Shown one piece after another: positions 47,308-56,704 of a DNA stretch of 64,000 nucleotides; the first letter of the stretch is position 1; every line of letters starts with the position of its first letter. The notes below the pieces were generated by a model. It was given only the letters and a program-made list of their open reading frames with translations, searched no databases and was not told where the DNA came from. Source of the stretch: Phyllobacteriaceae bacterium. Its GTDB lineage: Bacteria; Pseudomonadota; Alphaproteobacteria; Rhizobiales; Rhizobiaceae. The translations under genes and the position numbers were made by a program. The stretch covers positions 124,001-188,000 of the forward strand of contig PAPF01000023.1 in NCBI GenBank assembly GCA_002708825.1, written 5' to 3'.

Positions 47308-47961
47308 ATGACCGCAGCAGGCGCAGCCAGGATAGATTTCATCAGCGACGGCCCTCGCGATGCCGCCGCAACCGTCCTGCTGGCGCATGGCGCCGGCGCG
47401 CCCATGGACACGCCCTGGATGAACGCGATCGCCACCGCCCTTGCCGGACACGGCCTTTCGGTGATCCGCTTCGAATTCGCCTACATGGCGGCGCGGCGGA
47501 CCGGCGGCACGCGCAAACCGCCGCCGCGCGCTGAAAGGCTTGTCCACGAATACCGGAATGCCATCCGCGCCCTCGGTGCGGAGTGCCGCCTGATCATCGG
47601 CGGCAAGTCCATGGGCGGGCGGGTTGCCAGCATGATCGCGGATGAATGCCATGCCGCTGGCCTTGCCCACGGCCTGCTTTGCCTCGGCTATCCGTTTCAT
47701 CCGCCCGGAAAGCCTGCCAGCCTGCGCACCGCCCATCTGGAAGGCCTGGAAACACCTGCGCTGGTCTGCCAGGGCACGCGCGACCCGTTCGGCACCCGCG
47801 AGGCGGTGGCCGGCTACCCGCTGCCGGGCACGATCCGGTTTCACTGGCTGGAGGATGGCGATCACGATTTCAAGCCGCGCAAGGCCTCCGGCCACACACT
47901 GGCCGGTCACATCGAAAGCGTCGCCGATGCCGTCGCCAGCTTCGCCGAAACGCTCGGCTAG
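47308..47961 (+). CDS. alpha/beta hydrolase of the Tex30/KANL3 (dienelactone hydrolase-like) type
   Basis: 217 aa. The nucleophile elbow is GGKSMGGRVAS (Ser near residue 98). LLAHGAGAPMDTPWMN near the N terminus is the oxyanion region, and the late DGDHDFKPR carries the catalytic His. The family is mostly uncharacterised in bacteria. Divergent from the histidine kinase with 135 bp between starts, including the palindrome TTAACGTTAA at 47255-47264. Start by ATG position; the ribosome site is weak. Confidence 0.82.
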   Translation: MTAAGAARIDFISDGPRDAAATVLLAHGAGAPMDTPWMNAIATALAGHGLSVIRFEFAYMAARRTGGTRKPPPRAERLVHEYRNAIRALGAECRLIIGGKSMGGRVASMIADECHAAGLAHGLLCLGYPFHPPGKPASLRTAHLEGLETPALVCQGTRDPFGTREAVAGYPLPGTIRFHWLEDGDHDFKPRKASGHTLAGHIESVADAVASFAETLG

Positions 47962-48008
47962 CCCGGTCCCGGCCGTGATGCCAATCGCTTCCGGTCGCAT
48001 GGCATGAA

Positions 48009-48025
48009 CTGGCACGGCGCTTGCT
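48009..48025 (+). promoter_or_regulatory. sigma-54 (-24/-12) promoter for atzF
   Basis: CTGGCACGGCGCTTGCT matches the RpoN consensus YTGGCACGRNNNTTGCW at every position. The predicted start near 48036 leaves a leader of about 185 nt before the atzF ATG. A 7-bp dyad (48031-48050) lies at the start site. Confidence 0.8.
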
Positions 48026-48151
48026 GGACGCCTGTTGAGAAGCCAACAGGTTAAGCGGAATGCAGGCCACAAGACCACTGCCAGTGCGCGCCAAGCTGTT
48101 TTCGTTGTTGAGGATTTTTGCGCCGAAAGGCTTGGCCGGCATCCCGCCCTC

Positions 48152-48164
48152 GGGAATCATTCCC
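48152..48164. promoter_or_regulatory. GGGAATCATTCCC palindrome in the atzF leader
   Basis: A perfect 13-bp palindrome 57 bp before the atzF ATG, followed eight bases later by TGCATACAATT. It could be an operator or an RNA hairpin; the regulator is unknown. Confidence 0.4.
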
Positions 48165-48171
48165 AGGAAAC

Positions 48172-48181
48172 TGCATACAAT
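48172..48181. promoter_or_regulatory. candidate GntR/FCD half-operator TGCATACAAT, copy 1
   Basis: TGCATACAAT recurs at 59269-59278 upstream of the importer operon. It resembles half of the TTGTATACAA palindrome bound by FCD-type GntR proteins, and such a regulator is encoded at 49927-50616. Confidence 0.4.
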
Positions 48182-48220
48182 TCCAACTTTTCTGCCTAAA
48201 TTTCATGCACGGAGCACAAG

Positions 48221-49966
48221 ATGAACCCGACCGCCAAGGCCTTTTCCTTCTGGCGCGCCCTGTCGCCGGCCGATGCCATCCGCACGGCCTATGCGGCGCA
48301 CCGCAGCCATGGCGATCCGGCCATGTTCATTTCCATGAAGCCGCTCGACGAGGCGCTGATGGAGGCGCAGGCACTGGAGGAGGCAGGACCCTCGGGCAAG
48401 CCGCTGTACGGCATGCCCTTCGCGGTCAAGGACAATATCGACGTGGCTGGCATGGAGACGACCGCCGCCTGTCCGGCTTTCGCCTATCGCGCGCAAACGT
48501 CTGCCTTTGCAGTGGCACGGCTGGAGGCGGCCGGCGCCATCTGCATCGGCAAGACCAATCTCGACCAGTTCGCCACCGGCCTCGTCGGCGTGCGTTCGCC
48601 CTATGGCGTGCCGCGCAATTCGCTCGATCCCGCACTCGTTCCCGGCGGCTCCTCATCCGGCTCAGCCGTTGCCGTGGGTGCGGGCATCGTGGCCTTTTCG
48701 CTGGGCACCGACACCGCCGGTTCGGGCCGCGTACCGGCCGCCCTGAACGGCATTGCGGGACTGAAACCCAGTCTTGGCCTGCTGTCCGCCACGGGCATGG
48801 TGCCGGCCTGCCGAACGCTGGACACCATCTCCGTCTTTGCCGCCACCGCGGCCGATGCGGCCGAGGCTGCGGCAGCGGCGCAAGGCTTCGACGCGGCCGA
48901 CTTCCTGTCGCGCAAGCTGCCGCCGGCCGGACTGGCGCCGGTGCCGCCGCACTTCACCGTCGGGGTCCCGCAAAAGGCGCAGCGGCAATTCTTCGGCGAC
49001 CGCCAGGCCGAGGAGGCCTATGAGCACGATCTCGCAACCCTGTCCGGCTTCGGCGCCACGATTGCCGAAATCGATTTCGATCCGTTTTTCGCCGTCGCCC
49101 GCCTGCTCTACGAAGGCCCCTGGGTGGCGGAGCGCTATCACGCCGTCAAGGCGTTGATCGAAACGGAAACGGACGCCCTCCATCCGGTCACGCGGGGCAT
49201 CATATCGAATGCCACGAAATTCGATGCCGTCGCCGCCTTCGATGCCTTCTACCGGCTGGCCGACATGAAGCGGGCGCTGGAACCGGTTCTGGCCGGCCTC
49301 GATTGCCTCGCCGTCCCCTCCATCCCCACGATCTACACGGTGGATGCGGTTATGGCCGATCCGGTCACGCTCAATTCCAACCTTGGCACCTATACCAATT
49401 TCGTGAACCTGCTCGACCTCGCCGCCTTCTCGGTTCCCGTCGGCAGGCGCGCGGACGGACTGCCATCCTCCCTGACCCTGATCGCGCCGGCCGGAAGCGA
49501 TGCGCGCCTTGCCGGCATCGCCGACATGCTGCAAACCGGCGTACGGCGTGAGTCCGCCACGGCACCCTTGCCCGGCCGCGTCAGCCTGGCCGTGGTCGGT
49601 GCACATCTATCGGGGATGCCGCTCAATCACGAACTGACATCGCGCGATGCCACCTTCCTCGCCGCCACGCGGACAGCGCCCGAATACCGGCTCTATGCGC
49701 TCCCGGGGACGGTCCCGCCCAAGCCGGGCCTCCTGCGCGTCGCGCCGGGAACGGGATCGCGGATCGGCATCGAGCTCTGGTCGCTGGACGAAGCCGCTTT
49801 CGGCGCGTTCGTCGCAGGGATTCCGGCGCCGCTGGGCATTGGCACCCTCCGGCTGGAAGACGGCGGCACCGCCAAGGGATTCCTGGTCGAGGCCGAGGCC
49901 GTGCGCGATGCGCGCGACATATCCTCCTACGGCTCCTGGAGGGCTTTCTGTTCGGCGACAGCCTGA
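48221..49966 (+). CDS. atzF: allophanate hydrolase AtzF
   Basis: 581 aa, matching AtzF rather than the fused urea amidolyase. The amidase-signature Ser-cisSer-Lys triad is K70 (AVKDNI), S144 (PGGSSSGS) and S168 (TAGSGR), with the same spacings as in known AtzF. A C-terminal domain (about 455-581) is the allophanate hydrolase C domain that completes decarboxylation. The reaction is allophanate to two NH3 and two CO2. It is the end step for biuret made by BiuH, encoded in the convergent operon. Its 3' end overlaps the GntR gene by 40 bp. Driven by its own sigma-54 promoter. Confidence 0.92.
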   Translation: MNPTAKAFSFWRALSPADAIRTAYAAHRSHGDPAMFISMKPLDEALMEAQALEEAGPSGKPLYGMPFAVKDNIDVAGMETTAACPAFAYRAQTSAFAVARLEAAGAICIGKTNLDQFATGLVGVRSPYGVPRNSLDPALVPGGSSSGSAVAVGAGIVAFSLGTDTAGSGRVPAALNGIAGLKPSLGLLSATGMVPACRTLDTISVFAATAADAAEAAAAAQGFDAADFLSRKLPPAGLAPVPPHFTVGVPQKAQRQFFGDRQAEEAYEHDLATLSGFGATIAEIDFDPFFAVARLLYEGPWVAERYHAVKALIETETDALHPVTRGIISNATKFDAVAAFDAFYRLADMKRALEPVLAGLDCLAVPSIPTIYTVDAVMADPVTLNSNLGTYTNFVNLLDLAAFSVPVGRRADGLPSSLTLIAPAGSDARLAGIADMLQTGVRRESATAPLPGRVSLAVVGAHLSGMPLNHELTSRDATFLAATRTAPEYRLYALPGTVPPKPGLLRVAPGTGSRIGIELWSLDEAAFGAFVAGIPAPLGIGTLRLEDGGTAKGFLVEAEAVRDARDISSYGSWRAFCSATA

Positions 49967-50616
49967 GTCCGGTGCTCGAAACGGTGCCAGGCATCCTCCA
50001 CGAAGCCGATATGCGCGGCCATCGCGGCCTCGGCAGCCTGGGTAGCGCCGCGCAGGATGGCCCGGACAATCGCCGTATGCTCGACATGCGAAGCCGCCAG
50101 CCGCCCGAGCGTGGAAAACTGCGCCCGCCGGAACGGTTGCACACGCTGGCGCGTCGCAAACGTGATTTCGGCAAGATAGGCGTTGCGCGTACCCTCGTAT
50201 ATGGCGCCGTGGAAATCCTCGTTGGCCAGGGTATAGCCCGCCGTGTCGCCAGCCTGCACCAACGCTTCCATGTCGAGGTGAAGGGCTTCCAGCGCCCGCC
50301 TTTCCGCAGGTGACATCGTGACGGCACACAATTTCGCGCACAGGGCTTCCAGATGGCCCATCACCGCGAACATGCCATGCAGTTCGGCCTCGTCCGGCTT
50401 GGTGACCACTGCCTTGCGATGCGGGCGCTGCCGCACGAGGCCGGAGGATGCGAGCTGGCGCAGCGCCTCGCGTACCGGGGTGCGGGACACGCCGAATTCG
50501 GCCGCCAGCCCGCCTTCATCGAGCGCCGTGCCGGGCGTGATGAGGCCGGCGACGATCCGCCGGGCGAGTTCCAGCCGGATCGCGTCGGCGCTGGTGCGGC
50601 TCTCGGACGGGTTCAA
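49927..50616 (-). CDS. GntR family regulator, FCD subfamily
   Basis: 229 aa. GntR winged helix 8-75 (ALDEGGLAAEFGVSRTPVREALRQLASSGLV) and an FCD effector domain (about 85-215) with its metal-binding His/Asp helix bundle. Last gene of the ten-gene operon (30 bp after the AtzH-like gene), so it probably gives substrate-specific feedback on a nitrogen-controlled operon. It overlaps atzF by 40 bp tail to tail. Confidence 0.9.
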   Translation of the reverse strand: MNPSESRTSADAIRLELARRIVAGLITPGTALDEGGLAAEFGVSRTPVREALRQLASSGLVRQRPHRKAVVTKPDEAELHGMFAVMGHLEALCAKLCAVTMSPAERRALEALHLDMEALVQAGDTAGYTLANEDFHGAIYEGTRNAYLAEITFATRQRVQPFRRAQFSTLGRLAASHVEHTAIVRAILRGATQAAEAAMAAHIGFVEDAWHRFEHRTQAVAEQKALQEP

Positions 50617-50646
50617 GGGGACTGTCGTCGCTGCTGGTGGAATCGG

Positions 50647-51030
50647 TCAGGGTTCGGCGATGATACTGACATGGGCGGCGATGACCCGCCACCCGTCGGG
50701 CATACGCGCCCAGGTCTGCATCTGCCGCCCGACAAGACCCGGCGCGCTGGCCCGGCGAAACAGCGTCGATGCCGTGGCGAAATCCTTGCCGAAGGTCGTG
50801 ATCACCGTCCTGTCGAGGTCGCGCGCCAGGTCATCGGACGGCTGGGTCCGGCGGAAGGCCGCAACTTCCGCCGCACCGTGCTGCTGCTCGGCGATGCCGT
50901 AGCGCACCACCCGCTCGTCCTGCCAGAACAATGCATCCATGCCCGCCATGTCATTGGCGATGAAGGCTTCCTCGTACCGCCTGAAAACCCCGGTCACTTC
51001 CGCCATCGTATCCGGATCGTTGACGATCAT
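50647..51030 (-). CDS. AtzH-like protein (DUF3225, SnoaL/NTF2-like fold)
   Basis: 127 aa. Pattern of the NTF2-like AtzH/DUF3225 family: RRYEEAFIANDMAGMDALFWQDERVVRYGIAE, then RTVITTFGKDFA and WARMPDGWRVIAAHVSI. AtzH-type genes accompany biuret/allophanate-type amidase genes in cyanuric-acid clusters, and their chemistry is poorly known. ATGA-coupled to the cyclo-ligase-like gene. Confidence 0.8.
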   Translation of the reverse strand: MIVNDPDTMAEVTGVFRRYEEAFIANDMAGMDALFWQDERVVRYGIAEQQHGAAEVAAFRRTQPSDDLARDLDRTVITTFGKDFATASTLFRRASAPGLVGRQMQTWARMPDGWRVIAAHVSIIAEP

Positions 51031-51797
51031 GCCTGCCGGGCCTCCATGCGCTCGCGCAGGGCGCGCAGGAAGGGGATCTGCTCGAACTGGTCTTCCTGGA
51101 CGAAATCCCAGGCCACGCCAGAAGGCCGTGGCGCCTCGTTGCCCGTCACGATCAGTTCGGCTTCCGTCGCCACGAAATCCAGCGGACTGTCATGGGCCAT
51201 CATGAACACCTTGTCATCCGGCACCAGTTGAGACGAATGAACGGTGGTCGCCATGGGCGTATCCGGCCCGATGATGCCAAGCTCGCGAAAGATCCCGGTT
51301 TCCAGATCGGCAAAACCGGCGCCCTTGCCTGTCCGCCCGCCCTGCCGGCTGACCGCCACGGACCCGACGACGGCGAAACCGATGGGCTCGACATCCTCGA
51401 AGCCGATCCGCTCGCCATGCATCATGTAGCCTTCCGACGTCGCCGCCAGTTCGAAGGAGACGCCCTTTTCCTTCAGCTTCGCCGGGTCGATCCTCAGATA
51501 GGGAAAGTCCTTCGTCAGGTAGGGCACCGGTGCATAGAGCATCTTGCCTTCGTAGAGCGCGCGCAGGCGGACCGGTATCTGCGGCGGGTCCGGGGTGCAC
51601 TTCACCACCTTCGCCCGTTTCCATGCGTCCGTCTGGGCCAGCCGCCAGGCCGCCATGTCGGCACCTATGAAGTTGGGGATATGGCTCCAGGTCGGCCCCA
51701 TCGCCATGCCGCCGGCATCCAGCGCATCCCATACCGCGCCGCGTACGGCATCCTTGTCGCTGTTCCGTCCGGCCCAGCGGCCTGTCTTCTCACTCAT
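51027..51797 (-). CDS. 5-formyltetrahydrofolate cyclo-ligase-like protein
   Basis: 256 aa from the ATG at 51797, which overlaps the hydrolase stop by four bases. It has the cyclo-ligase-type fold region [26 protein letters not shown], the counterpart of the glycine-rich ATP/substrate loop of 5-formyl-THF cyclo-ligase, but an unusual N terminus. True cyclo-ligases activate an N-formyl group with ATP. Tight coupling to amide hydrolases argues for a specialised substrate rather than housekeeping folate repair. The frame extends 49 codons further upstream but lacks a better start. Confidence 0.8.
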   Translation of the reverse strand: MSEKTGRWAGRNSDKDAVRGAVWDALDAGGMAMGPTWSHIPNFIGADMAAWRLAQTDAWKRAKVVKCTPDPPQIPVRLRALYEGKMLYAPVPYLTKDFPYLRIDPAKLKEKGVSFELAATSEGYMMHGERIGFEDVEPIGFAVVGSVAVSRQGGRTGKGAGFADLETGIFRELGIIGPDTPMATTVHSSQLVPDDKVFMMAHDSPLDFVATEAELIVTGNEAPRPSGVAWDFVQEDQFEQIPFLRALRERMEARQA

Positions 51798-52471
51798 TCG
51801 TGTTTCCTTCCTGCAATTGCCGACTCCAGGTCGCCGAGTTCGCTCACCCATCCGGCAATGCCGCCCTGCGCGGTCATCATGGCAATGGTCGCGGCCTTGA
51901 ATTCCGGGAAATAGCTTTCCGTCGCATCGCTGATGAGCAGGCATTCATAGCCGCGGTCATTGGCCTCGCGCATTGAGGTCTGCACGCAGACCTCGGTTGT
52001 CACGCCCGCGAAGACGAGATGCGTGATGCCCTTGCCCTGCAATGTCTCGTGCAGGCCCGTGGCCCAGAACATGCCCTTGCCCGGCTTGTCGATCACCAGT
52101 TCGCCCTCGGCGGGGGCGAGCGCCGGCACGATCGCATTGCCGGGTTCGCCGGCGACAAGCAGCCGGCCCATCGGGCCCTCATCGCCGATCCTTAAGGGCG
52201 CATTGCCCCGCGCGATCTTGGAAGGCGGGCAATCGGAAAGGTCGGGCCGGTGCGCTTCGCGGGTATGGATCACCGGCCAGCCCTCGGCCCGGAACAGGGC
52301 GATCAGCCGCGCCGTGGCCGGAATGATGGCCGACAGGCGCGACACGTCATTGCCCAGCGCCGCGCCGAAGCCGCCCGGCTCGATGAAATCGCGCTGCATG
52401 TCGATGACCACCAGCGCCACATGCGCGGGATCGAAAGCATAGTCGTAGGGGTCCGCCCTGACCGCGATCAT
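51794..52471 (-). CDS. cysteine hydrolase of the isochorismatase/biuret hydrolase family
   Basis: 225 aa. The catalytic triad of the family is visible: D24 (VIDMQRDF), K129 (VIDKPGKG) and C162 (TTEVCVQT). It is a divergent paralogue of BiuH encoded two genes upstream in the same operon; the shared [12 protein letters not shown] and SMREANDRG segments are clear. Possible substrates include biuret-like ureides such as triuret, ureidoacrylate or N-carbamoyl compounds. One base separates it from the ATPase gene. Confidence 0.87.
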   Translation of the reverse strand: MIAVRADPYDYAFDPAHVALVVIDMQRDFIEPGGFGAALGNDVSRLSAIIPATARLIALFRAEGWPVIHTREAHRPDLSDCPPSKIARGNAPLRIGDEGPMGRLLVAGEPGNAIVPALAPAEGELVIDKPGKGMFWATGLHETLQGKGITHLVFAGVTTEVCVQTSMREANDRGYECLLISDATESYFPEFKAATIAMMTAQGGIAGWVSELGDLESAIAGRKHE

Positions 52472-52472
52472 T

Positions 52473-54038
52473 TCAATGCCCCGCCATGTGCGCGCCGATC
52501 GTGTTGCGGTCGGTCTCGCCGATGGGCGCGACGTGGGTGATCCGCCCCTCCGACATCACGGCCACGCGGTCGGACAATTCCAGGATCTCGTCGAGATCCT
52601 CGGAGACCAGCAGCACCGCCGCCCCCTTGTTGCGCTGGTCGATGATCTGCGCGCGGATTTCGGCCACCGAGGCGAAATCGAGGCCGAAACACGGGTTCGC
52701 GACGATCAGCACCTCGACATCGCCGGACAATTCCCGCGCCAGCACGGCCCGTTGCACATTGCCGCCCGAGAGGTTCTCGATCGGCGTCTCCGGCGAAGGC
52801 GTCTTCACCCGGTAGCGTTCGATGAGGCCGGCGGCCTTTTCGCGCATGGCATGGGGTTTCAGCCACCAGCCGAGGCTGGCGACCGGCGGCTTGTCGAAGG
52901 AACGGAAGGCGATGTTTTCCGCCACGCTCATGCGCCGCACCGCGGCATTGCGCAAGGGTTCCTCGGGCAGGCCGAAGACCTTGAACCGGTCGAAGTCGGC
53001 GCGGCGCGATTCAAACGGCTTGCCATTGATGAAGATGCGCCCGTCCTTCAGCGGACGCTGGCCGGAAATCGCCTCCACCAGTTCCGACTGGCCATTGCCC
53101 GAGACGCCGGCAATCCCGAGGATTTCGCCGCCCCTGATCTTGAGGCTGACCGCCTCCACCGCGGGCAGCCCCTCGCTGTCATCCACGAAAAGGCCCGCCA
53201 GTTCCAGCAGCGTGTCGCTCTTCACATCGGCTGCGCGCGCCGCGCTCTTGCGGATCTGTGTCTCGCCGATCATCATCCGCGACATCTCTTCGGTGGAAAC
53301 CTCGCCCACCGTGCCGCCGCCCACATAGGCACCGCGCCGCAACACCGAGAAACGGTCGGCAAAGGCATTCACCTCGCGGAACTTGTGCGTGATCATCAGC
53401 ACCGTGATGTCGCCGGCCCGCGCCATGTCATGCAGGAGGCCCAGCACCTCGTCCGCCTCGCCGGGTGTCAACACCGAGGTCGGTTCGTCAAGGATCAGGA
53501 AATGCTGGTCGAGATAGAGTTGCTTCAGGATTTCAAGCTTCTGCTTCTCGCCCGCTGAAAGCCCGGAGACGGGCTCGTCCAGCGGCACGCGGAACGGCAT
53601 GCGCTCCATGAACGCGTCCAGTGCCCGGCGCTCGCTGGCCCAGTCGATGACAGCCGGCACGTCGGCCCGCGAGATCACCATGTTTTCGGCGGCTGTCAGG
53701 CAGGGCACGAGCGTGAAATGCTGGTAGACCATGCCGATGCCATTTGCGCGCGCATCATGCGGCGAACGGATCACCGTCTCCTGTCCGTTGACCAGCAACT
53801 GCCCGCGTGTGGGCTGGTAGAAACCCATGATGCACTTGACGAGCGTGGACTTGCCCGCACCGTTCTCGCCCAGAAGCGCATGGAATTCGCCTGGTTCCAC
53901 CCTGATCGACACATCGTCAAGTGCGGTCAGCGAGCCGAACACCTTGGTCATGCCGACGGTTTCCAGCCCGAAGCCGCGTTTGACCGGTGCCGCGCCCGGC
54001 AAGGTACCGGTAGCCACGGCGGCAACCTGCGCATCCAT
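52473..54038 (-). CDS. ABC transporter ATP-binding protein, double ATPase, BMP type (amide/ureide importer)
   Basis: 521 aa from the ATG at 54038, which overlaps the biuH stop (TGATG). First half: Walker [10 protein letters not shown], signature [10 protein letters not shown], Walker B LILDEP. Second half: loop GVSGNGQSE and signature [10 protein letters not shown]; the Walker B position reads VANPCFG, so only the first site is likely to hydrolyse ATP well. It serves the two permeases and BMP receptor at the 5' end of the operon. Confidence 0.92.
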   Translation of the reverse strand: MDAQVAAVATGTLPGAAPVKRGFGLETVGMTKVFGSLTALDDVSIRVEPGEFHALLGENGAGKSTLVKCIMGFYQPTRGQLLVNGQETVIRSPHDARANGIGMVYQHFTLVPCLTAAENMVISRADVPAVIDWASERRALDAFMERMPFRVPLDEPVSGLSAGEKQKLEILKQLYLDQHFLILDEPTSVLTPGEADEVLGLLHDMARAGDITVLMITHKFREVNAFADRFSVLRRGAYVGGGTVGEVSTEEMSRMMIGETQIRKSAARAADVKSDTLLELAGLFVDDSEGLPAVEAVSLKIRGGEILGIAGVSGNGQSELVEAISGQRPLKDGRIFINGKPFESRRADFDRFKVFGLPEEPLRNAAVRRMSVAENIAFRSFDKPPVASLGWWLKPHAMREKAAGLIERYRVKTPSPETPIENLSGGNVQRAVLARELSGDVEVLIVANPCFGLDFASVAEIRAQIIDQRNKGAAVLLVSEDLDEILELSDRVAVMSEGRITHVAPIGETDRNTIGAHMAGH

Positions 54039-54751
54039 CACAGGGCCTCCAGCGCTTCGAGAAGAGCCGCGCTCGTGGCCACCGCGCCGAACACGCCGCC
54101 CTGCATCTTCACCATTTCGATGGCGGCCAGATGGTTTTCGAGCTTGGTCGCGCCGCAGCAATCCTCCAGGAGCAGGCATTCGAAGCCCCGGTCATTGGCC
54201 TCGCGCATCGTCGTGTGAACGCAGACATCGGTGGTGATGCCGGTCAGCACGATGTTGCGGATGCCGCGTGTGCGCAGCAGCATTTCCAGGTCCGTGGCAC
54301 AGAACGACCCTTTGCCCGGCTTGTCGATCACCGGTTCGCCCGGTTCCGGCGCCAGTTCGGGAATGATCTCCCAGCCTGGCTCGCCGCGCACCAGGATCTT
54401 GCCGCACGGCCCGGGATCGCCGATCCCGGCGCCGATGCGCCGCGAGCGCCAGCGCTTGTTGGCCGGCAGGTCGGAGAGGTCCGGCCGGTGCCCTTCGCGG
54501 GTATGGATGATGGTGAAGCCCCTGGCCCGCATCGCCGCCAGCACGCCCCTGATCGGTTCGATGGGCGCGCGCGTCAGCGACAGGTCATAGCCCATGGCAT
54601 CGACATAACCGCCCTTGCCGCAGAAATCCGTCTGCATGTCGATGATGACGAGTGCGGTGTTTTCCGGCCTGAGATCGCCGTCATAGGGCCAGGCATAGGG
54701 GTCGGCCCTGACCGGGCCGGGCTTTGCATCAGTCTCGACGATGGCATCCAT
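54038..54751 (-). CDS. biuH: biuret amidohydrolase BiuH
   Basis: 237 aa. Catalytic D38 (IIDMQTDF), K144 ([10 protein letters not shown]) and C177 (TTDVCVHT) sit with the same spacing as D36/K142/C175 of rhizobial biuret hydrolase. Long stretches agree from memory with that enzyme ([50 protein letters not shown]). Reaction: biuret to allophanate plus NH3. AtzF then completes mineralisation. Five bases after amiF, overlapping the ATPase gene. Confidence 0.88.
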   Translation of the reverse strand: MDAIVETDAKPGPVRADPYAWPYDGDLRPENTALVIIDMQTDFCGKGGYVDAMGYDLSLTRAPIEPIRGVLAAMRARGFTIIHTREGHRPDLSDLPANKRWRSRRIGAGIGDPGPCGKILVRGEPGWEIIPELAPEPGEPVIDKPGKGSFCATDLEMLLRTRGIRNIVLTGITTDVCVHTTMREANDRGFECLLLEDCCGATKLENHLAAIEMVKMQGGVFGAVATSAALLEALEAL

Positions 54752-54756
54752 GGGAC

Positions 54757-55773
54757 CTACTCCGCCGCCTGTTTCGCGCTTTCGCCATATTTACGCGTCG
54801 GGCGCGCAAATCCGCTCCGCGTGCCGTCGGTGACCACGACCTCGTCTTCCCAGGGCAGGCGGTAGCGGCCCGCCACCATGTCCTGCATGAACGTGTAGGG
54901 GCAGTCCTGCGCGCCGCCGAGCACGGCCGTGTAGCCGCGATGGCCAAGCTGGTAGATGTTGTTCTCCACGCCCCAATGCTTGCGGGCCTCGCGCACGAGG
55001 TCGGGCCGCACCTCCGCCGTGATGATCTCGTCGGCCCGTCCCGTCGTGCCGTGGGCGATCACCGTGCCGTCGAAATTGACGATCATCCCCTCGCCCATGG
55101 AATCGAACGTGCCATCGGAGCCGCACATGCAGACATTGGCGGTGACCATCAGGTTCTGGAAGGCATTCGCCTGGTTGGTGAACCGCCAGGACTCGCGGAT
55201 CGGCGCGGTATAGCCGGCCGTGCGCAGCATGATCTCCGCGCCCTTGTAGGCGCATTCGCGCGCCATTTCCGGGAACATGCCGTCATGGCAGATGATGAGC
55301 GCCAGCTTCGCGCCCTTCGGCCCGTCGATGACCGGAATGCCAAGATCGCCCGGCTCCCAGGGTTCCACCGGCACCCAGGGGTGCAGCTTGCGGTAATAGA
55401 GCTTCAACTCGCCCTGGTCGTCGATGATGATGCCGGAATTGTAGGGATTGCCATGCGGGTTGTACTCCATGATGGAGAAACAGCCCCAGATCGCATTGTC
55501 CCTGCAGGCCTGCCTGAAGGCCGCGACCTCCGGCCCGTCCAGCGTGCACATGATGTCGGGATTGGTGTCCATTGACAGGCCGTGCAGCGCATATTCGGGA
55601 AAGACCACGAGGTCCATCGTGCCCATGTTGCGCCTTGCCTTGGCGACCATGGCGACGATCTTGTCCGTCTGGGCCTTCAGGTCCGCCGGCGTCTCGACGA
55701 CCGGAAGCTGCAATTGCACCAGCCCGATCACGACGCCGTTGGGTGTCTTGTTCAGTCCGCCGAGCGCACTCAT
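54757..55773 (-). CDS. amiF: formamidase AmiF
   Basis: 338 aa, nitrilase superfamily. The triad is E60 (VFPEYALHG), K129 (YYRKLHPW) and C162 ([10 protein letters not shown]), and the K-to-C spacing of 33 equals that of H. pylori AmiF. The region [13 protein letters not shown] and the C-terminal [13 protein letters not shown] are characteristic of formamidases. Reaction: formamide to formate and ammonia; deformylation of a larger N-formyl compound is possible. Ten bases after the permease gene. Confidence 0.9.
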   Translation of the reverse strand: MSALGGLNKTPNGVVIGLVQLQLPVVETPADLKAQTDKIVAMVAKARRNMGTMDLVVFPEYALHGLSMDTNPDIMCTLDGPEVAAFRQACRDNAIWGCFSIMEYNPHGNPYNSGIIIDDQGELKLYYRKLHPWVPVEPWEPGDLGIPVIDGPKGAKLALIICHDGMFPEMARECAYKGAEIMLRTAGYTAPIRESWRFTNQANAFQNLMVTANVCMCGSDGTFDSMGEGMIVNFDGTVIAHGTTGRADEIITAEVRPDLVREARKHWGVENNIYQLGHRGYTAVLGGAQDCPYTFMQDMVAGRYRLPWEDEVVVTDGTRSGFARPTRKYGESAKQAAE

Positions 55774-55783
55774 GCTTGGTCTC

Positions 55784-56704
55784 CTACTTGACGATGGACA
55801 GTTCGCCCGGCGCGGCCCGCGCCGCCGCGTTGGAACGCGCCGTGGCGATCATGATGAAAAGGGTGAGGATGTAGGGCGCGGCATTGAAGAAGTAGTAGCC
55901 CTGGCTGATGCCGACCGACTGCAAGGCCGGGCCGATGGCACCCGCTGCCCCGAACAGCAACGCGGCGAGGATGCAGCGGATCGGGTTCCAGCGCGCGAAG
56001 ATGACCAGCGCCACCGCCATCAGGCCCTGGCCCGACGACAGGCCCTCGTTCCACGAACCGGGATAGGACAGCGACAGGAAGGCCCCGCCCGTGCCGGCAA
56101 GGAAGCCGCCAAGCCCCGTGGCCATCACGCGCACAGCGACCGGGTTGACGCCCATGGCGCGTGCCGCCGGCTCGCTGTCGCCGGTCATGCGCAGGATCAG
56201 CCCCCACCGCGTGTTGGCCAGCGCCCACCACATGGCAACCGCCACGCCAATGCCGATGAAGAACAGCGGATTGATCTCCAGCGCCTTTTCCAGCGCCGGG
56301 CTGGACGACCAGCCACCCAGCGGCAGCGCCTCCAGCCGTGGCGCGGAGGGCTGGATGTAGGGCTTGCCGAAGAAGAAGGCGATGCCCGTGCCAAAGCTCA
56401 TCATGGCGATGCCAACGGCAATGTCGTTGACCCGCGGCAGGCTGCAGATCGCCCCGTGCATGATGCCGAGGAAGATGCCGGACAGCCCGGCCGCCAGCAC
56501 GCCCAGCCAGGGCGAACCGGTCTGGTAGGAGATGGCATAGGCGACCATGGCGCCCAGGACCAGCGTACCCTCCAGGCCAAGGTTGATACGGCCCGATTTC
56601 TCCGTCAGCGTCTCGCCCAGCGCCACGAACATGAACGGCGTGGAAACCCGGATGGCGCCACCCAGCATGGCGATCAGGATGGTGGCAAGTGCCTCGTCGC
56701 TCAT
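55784..56704 (-). CDS. ABC transporter permease, BMP type (second permease, amide/ureide importer)
   Basis: 306 aa, about nine helices, BPD_transp_2 family (LGETLTEKSGRINLGLEGTLVLGAM). Overlaps the first permease gene by four bases. Paralogous to the permease at 23004-23948 but in a different operon. Confidence 0.9.
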   Translation of the reverse strand: MSDEALATILIAMLGGAIRVSTPFMFVALGETLTEKSGRINLGLEGTLVLGAMVAYAISYQTGSPWLGVLAAGLSGIFLGIMHGAICSLPRVNDIAVGIAMMSFGTGIAFFFGKPYIQPSAPRLEALPLGGWSSSPALEKALEINPLFFIGIGVAVAMWWALANTRWGLILRMTGDSEPAARAMGVNPVAVRVMATGLGGFLAGTGGAFLSLSYPGSWNEGLSSGQGLMAVALVIFARWNPIRCILAALLFGAAGAIGPALQSVGISQGYYFFNAAPYILTLFIMIATARSNAAARAAPGELSIVK

